NCBI GenBank assembly: GCA_038109305.1
Contig: JAYNIR010000002.1
Location: forward strand, 62,001 to 126,000
Direction of reading: 5' to 3'
Length of the DNA stretch: 64,000 nt
From: UBA1479 sp038109305
GTDB taxonomy: Bacteria; Pseudomonadota; Alphaproteobacteria; Rhodospirillales; Casp-alpha2
Under the pieces are notes generated by a model. The model saw only the letters and a program-made list of their open reading frames with translations, did no database searches and was not told the origin of the DNA. Position numbers and translations under genes: made by a program. Of this stretch, positions 6,448 through 15,799 are shown in pieces (position 1 is the stretch's first letter; each line of letters begins with the position of its first letter).

Positions 6448-8825
6448 GCAGCAACATGGCCGCCCCGGATACGGTCGAACGCGAACCCGCGGACGCGACC
6501 ATGGAAACCGCGTCGTCATCGGTCAGCCAGGCGTTGACGGAAAAGGAATTGCAGCAAAAGATTCGCATGGCCGACCGGCAGCTCAAGCAGGCGGAGATGC
6601 TGTTGAACGTGTCGCGCCGGGTCGCCGGGATGGAAACGCTTGACGAAGTGCTGGAAACACTCGTCGAAGTCATCGTTTACGAATTGAATGCCGAACGCGG
6701 CGCGCTGTTCCTGAATGACGCATCGACGGGGGAACTTTATTCGCGGGTCGCCCAGGGCAACTTCCAACGAGAAATTCGCATCCTCAACAACACCGGGATC
6801 GCGGGCGCCGTGTTTTCCACCGGCGACGGCGAAATCATCAACGACACCTATTCCGACAAGCGCTTCAACCAGTCGGTCGACGAACAGACCGGGTTTAAGA
6901 CCGAAAGCATCTGCTGCGCGCCGATAAAGACCGTCAAAAATGAGATCATCGGCGTCGTCGAGTGTCTGAACAAAAAGGACCGATCGGACTACGACGAAGA
7001 CGACCTGGCGCTGTTGGAAGCGATCGCGACCCAGGCCGCCGTGGCGCTGCAATCGAAGCAGTTCGTCGAAAGCATGAAAAAAAGCCGGGAACAGGAAATG
7101 AAGTTCCTGGACATGGTGTCGGACGTGACCTCGAACCTGGAACTGGGCTCACTGTTGTCGCGGGTCATGTCGGAAGCGACGCGGATGCTGTCCGCCGACC
7201 GGTCGACCCTGTTCCTGAACGACGAAAAAACCAACGAGCTATTTTCCCGCGTCGCCATGGGCGACAGCCTGGGCGAAATCCGCCTGCCCAACCACCTTGG
7301 CATCGCCGGCGCGGTGTTCGTTTCGGGCGAAACGATCAACATCCCCTATGCCTACGCGGACCTGCGGTTCAACCCGGCGTTCGACAAGAAAACCGGATAT
7401 TTCACGCGATCAATCCTGTGCGCTCCCGTCGCCAACAAGGCGGGCAAGGTGATTGGCGTAACCCAGGTTCTGAACAAGCGCGGCGGCCCGTTCACGGAAG
7501 AGGACGAAACGCGGCTTAAGGCGTTCACGGCGCAGGTGTCCATCGCGCTTGAAAACGCCAAGCTGTTCGAAGACGTCCAGAATATGAAGAACTACAACGA
7601 AAGCATGCTGGAAAGTATGACCAACGGCGTCATCACGTTCGATGAGGACGGCAAGGTCGTGACGTGCAACGCCGCCGGCGTGCGGATCATGGAGCTCGGC
7701 GCCGAAAAGAACGTCATCAATAAGGAAGCCGCCGAGCTGTTTGCCCAGTTCAACCCGTGGATCATCGACCGCCTGGAAAAGCTTGAAGAAACCCAGGAAG
7801 CCGACATCACCATGGATCAGGAATTCACCTGCGTGGACGGCGACGGCGACCAGGAAAAGAAATCGGTTAACGTCACCTTCCTGCCGCTGATGGCCGAAGG
7901 AGGCAAGAAGCTCGGCTCGATGATCATGGTCGAAGACATTTCATCCGAAAAACGCATGAAGTCGACCATGTCGCGCTACATGGACCCGGGCCTTGCCGAC
8001 CAGTTGATGGAAGGCGGCGAGGACATCCTGGGCGGCAAGAGCTTGGAAGCGACCATTCTGTTTTCCGACGTGCGCAGCTTTACGACGCTGACCGAAAGCC
8101 TCGGCCCTCAGGGCACGGTGCAGATGCTGAACGAATATTTCACCATCATGGTCGACTGCATCACCCGCGAAGGCGGCATGTTGGACAAGTTTATCGGCGA
8201 CGCGATCATGGCCGGCTTCGGCGTGCCGCTGCCGCTTGAAAATCAGGAAGACCGCGCGCTTCGCGCCGCCATTTCCATGCTGACGGAACTCGACGCCTGG
8301 AACGTCATCCGGGAAAAGAAAGGCGACATGCGGATCGACATGGGCATCGGACTCAACACCGACAACGTCGTCTCAGGCAACATCGGATCGCCCAAGCGCA
8401 TGGACTTCACCATGATTGGCGACGGGGTGAACCTGGCGGCGCGGCTTGAAAGCGCCTGCAAGCAGTATTCGGCGAAGCTGCTGATTTCCGAATTCACCAA
8501 GAAAAAGCTCAAGGGCACGTATCGGCTCCGCGATGTCGACCTGGTGGTCGTCAAGGGCAAGACCAAGCCGGTCGGCGTCTATGAAGTGCTGGACTACCAC
8601 ACGGACGAGACCTACCCGAACCTGATGGACAACGTGAATTACTTTAACGAAGGCGTGAAACAGTACCGCGCCGGCGCTTGGGACAAGAGCATCGCCAAGT
8701 TCAAAGAAGCCATCAACGCCAACCCCAACGACAAACTGGCGCAGACCTACATCGAACGCTGCGAACACCTGAAGGCCGAACCGCCGACGGATTGGAACGG
8801 CGTCTGGGTGATGACCAGCAAGTAA
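6444..8825 (+). CDS. GAF-GAF-PAS class III adenylate cyclase
   Basis: The 793-residue cytoplasmic protein has an N-terminal coiled coil (about 30-60), two GAF sensor domains (about 65-210 and 225-380), a PAS-like domain (about 385-500) and a class III nucleotide cyclase domain (about 530-705). A TPR-like tail ends in DWNGVWVMTSK. Catalytic residues are present: the two metal aspartates in ILFSDVRSFTTL and FIGDAIMAGFG. The Lys of LDKFIGD and the Asp of MDFTMIGDG match the lysine/aspartate pair that selects ATP, so cAMP is the likely product. The paired GAF domains may bind a cyclic nucleotide or small ligand. It is translationally coupled to the coiled-coil gene upstream and convergent with a second cyclase of identical length. 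Confidence 0.92.
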   Translation: MSSNMAAPDTVEREPADATMETASSSVSQALTEKELQQKIRMADRQLKQAEMLLNVSRRVAGMETLDEVLETLVEVIVYELNAERGALFLNDASTGELYSRVAQGNFQREIRILNNTGIAGAVFSTGDGEIINDTYSDKRFNQSVDEQTGFKTESICCAPIKTVKNEIIGVVECLNKKDRSDYDEDDLALLEAIATQAAVALQSKQFVESMKKSREQEMKFLDMVSDVTSNLELGSLLSRVMSEATRMLSADRSTLFLNDEKTNELFSRVAMGDSLGEIRLPNHLGIAGAVFVSGETINIPYAYADLRFNPAFDKKTGYFTRSILCAPVANKAGKVIGVTQVLNKRGGPFTEEDETRLKAFTAQVSIALENAKLFEDVQNMKNYNESMLESMTNGVITFDEDGKVVTCNAAGVRIMELGAEKNVINKEAAELFAQFNPWIIDRLEKLEETQEADITMDQEFTCVDGDGDQEKKSVNVTFLPLMAEGGKKLGSMIMVEDISSEKRMKSTMSRYMDPGLADQLMEGGEDILGGKSLEATILFSDVRSFTTLTESLGPQGTVQMLNEYFTIMVDCITREGGMLDKFIGDAIMAGFGVPLPLENQEDRALRAAISMLTELDAWNVIREKKGDMRIDMGIGLNTDNVVSGNIGSPKRMDFTMIGDGVNLAARLESACKQYSAKLLISEFTKKKLKGTYRLRDVDLVVVKGKTKPVGVYEVLDYHTDETYPNLMDNVNYFNEGVKQYRAGAWDKSIAKFKEAINANPNDKLAQTYIERCEHLKAEPPTDWNGVWVMTSK

Positions 8826-9411
8826 TCGCGCCAATCCGCACTGAAACTGGCCCAGATGCTGCAGGTTCCGGACATCACGCATAGCATTCGGTTCTTCGTC
8901 ATGACCAGCAAGTCAGACGATGAGGTCGCCACCTAGAAATACCGTACCGCACGTCCGTCATTCACCAGGGCGGCTCGTTTTTCGAATAGATGATGGATTG
9001 TCTGGTCGGCTTGGGCTTGTTAGGCGACGGAGCGAAGTCGGCCTAAAGCCAAGTGACAAATGAAACCACCATCAAAAGTAAAAATAAAAAAAATATCAAA
9101 ATATTCTGAAATACAAGGCGCTCTCGAATTTTTCTAATTTCTTCATATTTTACGTCGGCACATATGAAGTATAAATAAAAGTTTTTCCTTTATCTTCGTC
9201 AGATTGATTTGGGAATTGATTCAATATTTTTATTTGCGTTCAGGTTATATTGCCAAAATGAAGGGCAATGAACAAAACACCAAAATAGGGAAAAGTCATA
9301 ACCCCCTCATTAAAGCCAAGAGAATTTTAATGTAGAGCCAGCCCTGGTCGTAGGGCCTACTTTGACCCTGGCGAGCAGCAGAAAAATAAGACTTCACACT
9401 CTCGATTTGAT
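8826..9411. other. Intergenic region between convergent cyclase genes, AT-rich centre
   Basis: This 586-bp gap separates the 3' ends of two cyclase genes. The part at about 9060-9300 is far richer in A and T than its surroundings. On the minus strand, 9043-9189 is an open frame of 48 codons ending in a hydrophobic helix, but it has no ATG or GTG before the helix. A 26-codon frame at 8856-8936 repeats the upstream gene's final MTSK. An imperfect hairpin lies at 9020-9046. None of these can be called as a gene with confidence. Confidence 0.5.
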
Positions 9412-11793
9412 CTACTTCGTCGTGGCGACGAACACGCCGTCCCAATCGGCCGGCGGCGGGGAAACACGGTATTCGGCGATTCGTTCTTCGTAAACCTCGC
9501 ACAGCACGTCGAGGTTGGCTTCCAGGTCCCAGCACTTGTGTTCGTCCGAGCCGCGGCGGCGGATTTCGGCGAAGATTTTTTCTGCCTCGTCCCACTTCTG
9601 ATGACGGTAGGCTTCCTGCGCCAGATATATCATTTCGTGAAGTTCCTTGAACTCCGGTTTTTGCGCCACCGTTTCGTCGCCCAGCAGGCCGTAGATGTAA
9701 ACGCCTTCAAGCTTGCCCTTCACCCGGATGAAATCCAGGTCGATGCAGGCGAGCGTGTCCTTGACCGCGTTATAGGTCGTCGGGCCGAGAACGACGTTCA
9801 TGCCGTAGCTCTTTGACTGGCCTTCGAGGCGCGCGGCCAGGTTGACCGTGTCGCCGAGGACCGAATAGTCGAACCGCTGGTCCGACCCCATGTTGCCGAC
9901 AACCGCCGGGCCGGAGTTGAGACCGAGGCCGACTTTGAGCGGCACATGCAGACGGCCCTCTTCCTTCGCTTCCTGTTCAAGGCGCGTGTTGAGTGGGTCC
10001 ATTTCGGCCAGCATGGCGAGCGCCGACCGGCAGCCGTCGATGGCGTGGTTTTCGTTGTCCAATGGTGCGTTCCAGAACGCCATGATGCAGTCGCCCATGT
10101 ATTTGTCGATGGTGCCGCGACGGTCGAGAATGGCGTTGGTCAAAGGCGTCAAAAGCTTGTTGATCAGCGACGTCAGGCCGACCGGATCGAACTGTTCAGA
10201 AATCGTCGTGAAGCCGCGGACGTCACAGAACAGCAGTGTCATTTCGCGCATTTCGCCGCCGAGTTTCAGGCTGTCCGGATTGTTGGCCAGCTGTTCGACC
10301 ATGTCCGGCGACAGGTAGTGGGCGAACGCGCCGCGCACCTGTTTCTTGGACGCTTCTTCGCGGACGTAGTTAAGATACGTCAGGGTCGAATACAGAAGGA
10401 AAATCGACACCAGGGTATAGGCTGCGTCGATCAGCATACGTTCTTCTGAAAATGCGTACCAGCTGCCGTAGGCGACGCTGGCGCTGGTCACGCCAAACAC
10501 CATGAACGTCCACAGCGCACCGACCCACGGCACCAGGATGATCATCAAAAGCCCGCCGAACAGGATAACCGACAGTTCAAGCCCGGGCGCCCAGTTGGGG
10601 CGTTTCAGGTAGGCTTTGTTGAGCACGGCTTCGATGATCTGCACGTGGACTTCAACCCCCGGCAGGTTGTTTTCTGTCGGGATGGACCGAATATCCTTGA
10701 GGCCGATGGCGCTGGTTCCCAGGATCGTCAACTTGCCCTTGATCAGCGCCGGGTCGGCGGTGCCGTTCAGAATGTCGACGGCGGGGACGTATTTGGCCTT
10801 GTCCGACTTGGAGAAGTGAGGCCATACCCGGCCGTTCTGGTCTGTCGGAACCTCGATCCCCCTGGCGATGCCGACGCCTTGGACACCGGCCTGATCGACC
10901 TTGAGCAGGATCGTCGGCCGCCCGGTCGCGAGGCGCAGCATTTCGACGCTGAGTGACGGGTACATGAACCCATCATTGACGAAAAGCGTCGGAATTCGGC
11001 GGATGATGCCGTCCTGTTCCGGAATGATCGAGAAAATCCCGTGCCCGCCGAACTGCCCGGCAGCCGCCTGTTCGATCACCGGCACGTTGCGCACCATGGC
11101 CGGGAAGCTCGGCAGGATGGCCAGCGGATCCGGCGTATTGGGCGACACTTTGCGGACGGCGATGGATTTCTTGACCGGCGGCACCTTGGCGCCCGCGAGC
11201 TGGGCTTCCTTGGTCGAATAGCCCAGCACGACACGGGATCGCTTGATCGTCTCGGCGAAAATATCGTCGTTGGACTTGAAATTTTTCAGCTTCGCCTTGG
11301 TTTCATCGTCCAATCCCTTGAGCGCATCGGCGATGGAGGACGGATTCATCCTGTCCGGTTCGGCGAACACGATGTCGAAGGCCACCAACACGGCGCCCAT
11401 CTTCATCAGGTTCTGGGTCAACTGCGCGATGACGTCGCGCGGCCACGGCCACTGCCCAACTTCGGCGAGGCTTTTTTCGTCCAGGTCGATGATGGTGACG
11501 GGTTTTTTCGCCGGCGGCGGAATTTCGCGGGGTTTGATCTGCTGATAGAAGTCAAACGCCTTCAACTTGAAGAATTCGACCGGTGGGGGATTCCAGTTGT
11601 AGACGAACAGAAAACCGATCAGCAGCGCGTAGCCGACAACGCGCTCAAGCTTGACGGTGCCCTTACCGAAGCGGACGAATCCGCGGCCGATGGCGGCGAA
11701 CATCCTGCCGGCCAGCCCAGGTTTTTTGGGCGGCGGCGCCGACGGCCCAGCCGTTTCGGTGGTTAAGACGTCTGATTTTGCCTCGTCAGGCAC
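9412..11793 (-). CDS. CHASE2-domain membrane adenylate cyclase
   Basis: The 793-residue protein has a Pro-rich cytoplasmic N-terminus and a first membrane helix at about 48-66. A large periplasmic CHASE2 sensor domain follows (about 75-395, with VTIIDLDEKSLAEVGQWPWP, a hallmark of the family). Two or three further helices (about 405-470) lead to a class III cyclase domain (about 505-690). Metal aspartates are in LLFCDVRGFTTISEQF and KYMGDCIMAFW. The Lys of IDKYMGD and the Asp of RFDYSVLGD support ATP as substrate. The tail is TPR-like and ends in PPADWDGVFVATTK, closely matching the end of the facing cyclase. It probably converts a periplasmic signal into cAMP. Its natural stop is TAG. Confidence 0.93.
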   Translation of the reverse strand: MPDEAKSDVLTTETAGPSAPPPKKPGLAGRMFAAIGRGFVRFGKGTVKLERVVGYALLIGFLFVYNWNPPPVEFFKLKAFDFYQQIKPREIPPPAKKPVTIIDLDEKSLAEVGQWPWPRDVIAQLTQNLMKMGAVLVAFDIVFAEPDRMNPSSIADALKGLDDETKAKLKNFKSNDDIFAETIKRSRVVLGYSTKEAQLAGAKVPPVKKSIAVRKVSPNTPDPLAILPSFPAMVRNVPVIEQAAAGQFGGHGIFSIIPEQDGIIRRIPTLFVNDGFMYPSLSVEMLRLATGRPTILLKVDQAGVQGVGIARGIEVPTDQNGRVWPHFSKSDKAKYVPAVDILNGTADPALIKGKLTILGTSAIGLKDIRSIPTENNLPGVEVHVQIIEAVLNKAYLKRPNWAPGLELSVILFGGLLMIILVPWVGALWTFMVFGVTSASVAYGSWYAFSEERMLIDAAYTLVSIFLLYSTLTYLNYVREEASKKQVRGAFAHYLSPDMVEQLANNPDSLKLGGEMREMTLLFCDVRGFTTISEQFDPVGLTSLINKLLTPLTNAILDRRGTIDKYMGDCIMAFWNAPLDNENHAIDGCRSALAMLAEMDPLNTRLEQEAKEEGRLHVPLKVGLGLNSGPAVVGNMGSDQRFDYSVLGDTVNLAARLEGQSKSYGMNVVLGPTTYNAVKDTLACIDLDFIRVKGKLEGVYIYGLLGDETVAQKPEFKELHEMIYLAQEAYRHQKWDEAEKIFAEIRRRGSDEHKCWDLEANLDVLCEVYEERIAEYRVSPPPADWDGVFVATTK

Positions 11794-12060
11794 TTACAAG
11801 ACCCCCTAAATGCGCCCCGTATCGGCCAAAACCCTAGCCGACGGCGCATTATCACAGGTTCCTGGCCGCCCCGCCAGAGGGAATGCGGAGAGCGCCGGAA
11901 TTTGTCGCCGCTCCCTTAAATGTAGGCCGGCCTTCTGTTCATTCCCCCGTAACCACCCTAGATTGGGTTAATCGCGGGGCACTTCTCTATAATCGCCCTG
12001 CAAGACCTGGGCGTGGGGCGTAGGACTTGGGACTGAGTATTTGAAGTAGCGCGGGCGACC

Positions 12061-13691
12061 ATGGCGGAACCCGGCAATGAGGGCTGGCTCAAGGAATTCA
12101 TCAAGCCGCTAATCCCGACATTCCGGGAAGCCGTGGTGATGTCCGCGTTCATCAACCTGGTGGCGCTGGCGACGCCCGTGTTTTCCATACAGGTTTTCGA
12201 CCGGGTCGTGTTTCATGCGGGGATTCCCGCGCTTTGGGGCCTGGTCATCGGCATGATCTCGGTCATAATCTTCGACATGGTGTTGAAACTGACGCGGTCC
12301 GGAGTCATGCAGTCGTTGGCGCTGCGCGTCGACGTGCTGGTCGGGCGCAAACGGTTCGGCAAGCTGATGGCGCTGCCGCTTGCGGAGCTGGAATCTCGGC
12401 CCGCCGGCCTCTGGCAGGGCTTGTTCCGCAACATTGACGTGGTCCGCAACACGCTGTCCGGCGGATCGGCCGTGCTGCTGACCGACCTACCCTTCGTCTT
12501 CTTGTTTTTGATTTTGATCCTGGTTGTGGCGCCGCCGGTGGCGCCGGTGCTGCTGGTCATTCTGCCGCTTTTTGCCTTCGTCGCGTGGAAGGCCGGCAAC
12601 GTGATGTCGAAAGTCAACAAGGAAGAACGACAGTCCTCGATCTTCCGCGACCAGTTGATCATCGAAATTATCCAGGGCCGGACGACGATCAAGGCGCTAG
12701 CTCTGGTTCAGGCCATGCGCCAGCATTGGGAGCAGAGCCACGCCGACAACATCGAAAAATCCGCCGTGCGCGGCGCCAAGACCGATTTCTATTCCAACCT
12801 GGCGGCTCGCTGTCGATGTCGGCGACGCTGCTGATGACCACCGTCGGCGCGCTTGCGATCCTCGACCAGAAACTGACGATGGGCTCGCTGATCGCCGCCA
12901 ACATGCTGTCGGGCCGGCTTCTCGGGCCGCTGAACCAGCTGGTCAACCAGTGGCGGTCGTTCAACTCGTTCAAGCAGGCGGCGGATCGCCCCGGCGAAGC
13001 GTTCAACACGGTTTCCGAACGCCAGGAGGCCGAGGTCGAAGACCTGGACGGCCAGATCAAAGGGCTGATCCCGTCCATTCCCCGCGCCCAGGCCGCCGTC
13101 GAGGAAGCCAGGAAGCGGGTCAAGGAATCGGAGAAAAGTTTCCGGTGCGGCGCCCGCGACGACCTGAGCAAAGCCGAACAATCGATCGCGCGGATCGAAG
13201 AGCTGATCGCCGAGGCCAAAAAACAAGGGTCGCGGTCAGAGATCAAAAGCCCGATCAACGGCATAGAGCAGAAAATGGTGGTCTCGACCGTCGGCGGCGG
13301 CGTCAAGCCGGGCGACCCCATCCTGGAAATCGTCCCGACCGGCGACAAGCTGGTCGTCGAAGCCAAGCTGAACCCGACGGAACGGGGCTTTATCGTCGAA
13401 GGCCAGCGGGCGGTGGTCAAGATTTCGACATACGATTTCGTGCGTTACGGCGGGCTTGACGGTAAGGTCATCCATGTCGCGCCCGACGCCAGCAAGGACG
13501 AAAATGGCGCACCGTTTTTCCGGGTCGCAGTGCAGACCGATAAAACCTATCTGGGCAACAAAGAAGGCCTGCTGCCGATCACGCTGGGCATGGAAGCGAC
13601 CGTCAACATCCACAACGGCCGCAAATCAGTCATGGATTACCTTGTCAAACCGGTCCTGAAACTGAAGGACGAAGCGTTCCGCGAGCGTTGA
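12061..13691 (+). pseudogene. Decayed type I secretion gene: ABC exporter membrane domain fused to HlyD tail
   Basis: The first part (12061 to about 12803) encodes the membrane domain of a type I secretion ABC exporter, with no C39-like domain. At about 12801-12805 the coding frame is lost by a one-base deletion, because the homologous protein (GSLSMSATLLMTTVGALAIL) continues in the -1 frame. That frame runs through the end of the membrane domain (FNTVSERQE, about 13027) and then passes directly into the second half of a HlyD-type membrane fusion protein (coiled coil, then SPINGIEQKMVVSTVGGGVK and the beta-barrel to 13691). The whole ATPase domain (no Walker A or B) and the N-terminal half of HlyD, with its membrane anchor, are missing. 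A deletion therefore joined two adjacent genes and the product cannot export. Confidence 0.85.
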
Positions 13692-13901
13692 TTCGCCGAA
13701 TTTCCTGGGCGCGCGCCTGTTCGCGCCGCCTTGGCCTCCGAAAAAAACTTAGGAATTTCAGCCGCCTAATTTCGGAACGGCAAGCTAACCATTTGTTATT
13801 TTTGCGAATCTAATATAAACGAAGGAAGATTTGGGGAATCTTGCGGCCCGGCAACGCCGCCCAAGGCGGGCGCCGGGTCCTATTGAAGGGTCTGGGAAAA
13901 G

Positions 13902-14696
13902 ATGTCGTTTGCCACCATAATCGGGCTTGTGGGCGCCATTGGGTTGTTCCTCAGCGCAATCCTAATAAGCACCGATAACTATATCATCTTCGTCAGTGTT
14001 TCGAGCTTCATCATGGTGGTCGGCGGCACCGCCGCCGCGATGTTCATTTCATATGAACCGCGCTATGTGATACTGTCCGTGAAATTGATCTGGCGGATCC
14101 TGTTTTCGCCCAAGGTCGGGCGCAACGTCCTGAAATCCGAAGTCGGCCGCATCATCCGCTGGGCCTACGCGGTCCAGAAAAGCGGTCCGCCCGCGCTTGA
14201 AGCCGAAGCCCAAAGCGCCGTCCGCGGCGACAAATTCCTGAAATTTGGCGTCGAGATGGTGATCTCCGGCTACACCGGCGAGGAAGTGCGCGAGATCCTG
14301 ACGAATACCATTGAAACCACCTTCGGGCGCAACACGGTCCAGGTCGACATCCTTCGCGCCATGGCTGGCGCGGCGCCGGCCTTCGGCATGATCGGGACCC
14401 TGGTGGGCCTGATCATCATGCTCGACAACCTGGGCGGCGATCCGACGCAGCTGGGTGCCGGCCTTGCGGTGGCGCTTCTGACCACGCTCTACGGCGTCAT
14501 GTTCGCGCAGATGTTGTTCAAACCGGCCGCGACCAAGTGTCAGCAGCGCGAGGAAATCGTCCGGTTCCGCAATTACCTGATCGCCGAAGGCCTGTCGCTT
14601 CTGGCGGACAAGAAAAACCCCCGCTACATCGCCGACCGCATGAACAGCTTCCTCGACCCGGCCATTCACTTCAACATCGAAGAGATGAAGCGATAA
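13902..14696 (+). CDS. motA: MotA-type stator protein
   Basis: The 264-residue protein has four membrane segments (about 4-25, 30-50, 150-172, 185-207) with the MotA/TolQ/ExbB proton channel domain between them. Diagnostic segments are RAMAGAAPAFGMIGTLVGLI and GLAVALLTTLYGVMFAQM, which form TM3 and TM4 with conserved prolines and glycines. With MotB it forms the ion-conducting stator that drives flagellar rotation or, in some orthologues, other envelope machines. It lies 37 bp upstream of the MotB gene. No flagellar structural genes are in the window, so the motility role rests on family alone. Confidence 0.92.
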   Translation: MSFATIIGLVGAIGLFLSAILISTDNYIIFVSVSSFIMVVGGTAAAMFISYEPRYVILSVKLIWRILFSPKVGRNVLKSEVGRIIRWAYAVQKSGPPALEAEAQSAVRGDKFLKFGVEMVISGYTGEEVREILTNTIETTFGRNTVQVDILRAMAGAAPAFGMIGTLVGLIIMLDNLGGDPTQLGAGLAVALLTTLYGVMFAQMLFKPAATKCQQREEIVRFRNYLIAEGLSLLADKKNPRYIADRMNSFLDPAIHFNIEEMKR

Positions 14697-14733
14697 TCCG
14701 CGGCCGCGGGCAGATTGCAAAGAGATTGATGGC

Positions 14734-15687
14734 ATGGGCGCACCCGTAAAAGGCAAACCGGTCGAAGAGGCCGAAGATTGGATGACGACTTACGCCGACG
14801 CTATCACGCTGTTGATGTGCTTCTTCGTCATGATGCTGACCTTCGCCGAATACAACATGCCCGCCTTCGAAGAAGCAGCCGCCGCGATCAAGGACAAGAT
14901 CGGAGGGTCCGACACCGCCAGCCCGACGGAAAAACTGAAGATCGACGTCGAGGACGTGGTTTTCCAGATGCAGGCGGACCAGGCAGTCAAGGTCACCAAG
15001 GATTCGAAAGGCGTCGTTATCGAACTGGCGTCGAATGCGTTTTACAAGCCCGGCACCGCGGAATTAAATGAAGCGGCAATTCCGGCGCTTGAAAAAATCG
15101 CCAAGACCATCGCCGCACCCCGCTACGCCACCTATAACATTACGATCGAAGGCCACACCGACGACGAGCCGATCAAGACCCAGATGTTCCCGTCGAACTG
15201 GGAACTGTCGACGGCGCGCGCGGCGCGGGTTGTCCGGTTTTTCGCCGAAGGCGACTTCGTCGCCCCCTTGAAGTTGAGCGCGGCCGGGTTCGCCGACCAG
15301 AAACCGAAGGTGCCGAACCGCGACGCCGAGGGCAATCCAATCCCGGAAAACCGCGCGACGAACCGGCGAACGACGCTCCGCATCAACTCCATGTCGCTCA
15401 AGGAACGGGAAGTCTGGTTCCAGTACCTGGCGGAAAAACGCGCCAAGGAAGAAGAAATGAACCGCGCCCAGGCGGCCACGGGCGTTGGACAGCCCGCCCA
15501 ACAGCCGCAAGGCCAGGCGGGCACCCCGGCGGGCCAGGGTCAACCGGCGCAGGCGCCCGCTGACGGGCAGGCCGCTGCAGGCGGCGGTATCCCGAAAGGC
15601 GGCTCTGTCGAGGTTCAGGGGCAAACTGGTGGCGGCATTCCGCAGGGCGGCCCAGTCAACGTCCAGCCGGCAGCCCCGGCGCAATAA
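14734..15687 (+). CDS. motB: MotB-type stator protein with OmpA peptidoglycan-binding domain
   Basis: The 317-residue protein has a short cytoplasmic N-terminus and a single membrane helix with the proton-carrying aspartate in MTTYADAITLLMCFFVMM (about residues 18-35). A linker and an OmpA/MotB peptidoglycan-binding domain follow (about 90-225, with NITIEGHTDDEPI and NRATNRRTTLRI). The last 80 residues are an unusual Gln/Gly/Pro/Ala-rich tail with repeats such as GGGIPKGGSVEVQGQ and GGGIPQGGPVNVQ, probably disordered and periplasmic. Its partner MotA is directly upstream. The enzyme-free role is to anchor the stator to the cell wall. Confidence 0.92.
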   Translation: MGAPVKGKPVEEAEDWMTTYADAITLLMCFFVMMLTFAEYNMPAFEEAAAAIKDKIGGSDTASPTEKLKIDVEDVVFQMQADQAVKVTKDSKGVVIELASNAFYKPGTAELNEAAIPALEKIAKTIAAPRYATYNITIEGHTDDEPIKTQMFPSNWELSTARAARVVRFFAEGDFVAPLKLSAAGFADQKPKVPNRDAEGNPIPENRATNRRTTLRINSMSLKEREVWFQYLAEKRAKEEEMNRAQAATGVGQPAQQPQGQAGTPAGQGQPAQAPADGQAAAGGGIPKGGSVEVQGQTGGGIPQGGPVNVQPAAPAQ

Positions 15688-15799
15688 TCCTCTCTGCTGA
15701 AAAACAGCCAAGCGCCCGGCCGATACCCGGTGCTTGCCATTTGATCCGATGGTAAAGAAAATATCGCGGCGGAGCCGCCCAATAGGATGGGGCCGCGCC

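Noticed and set aside
8856..8936. 26-codon frame whose end repeats MTSK of the upstream cyclase
   Set aside because: Too short and no ribosome site. The match of four residues could be chance or a tiny duplication.
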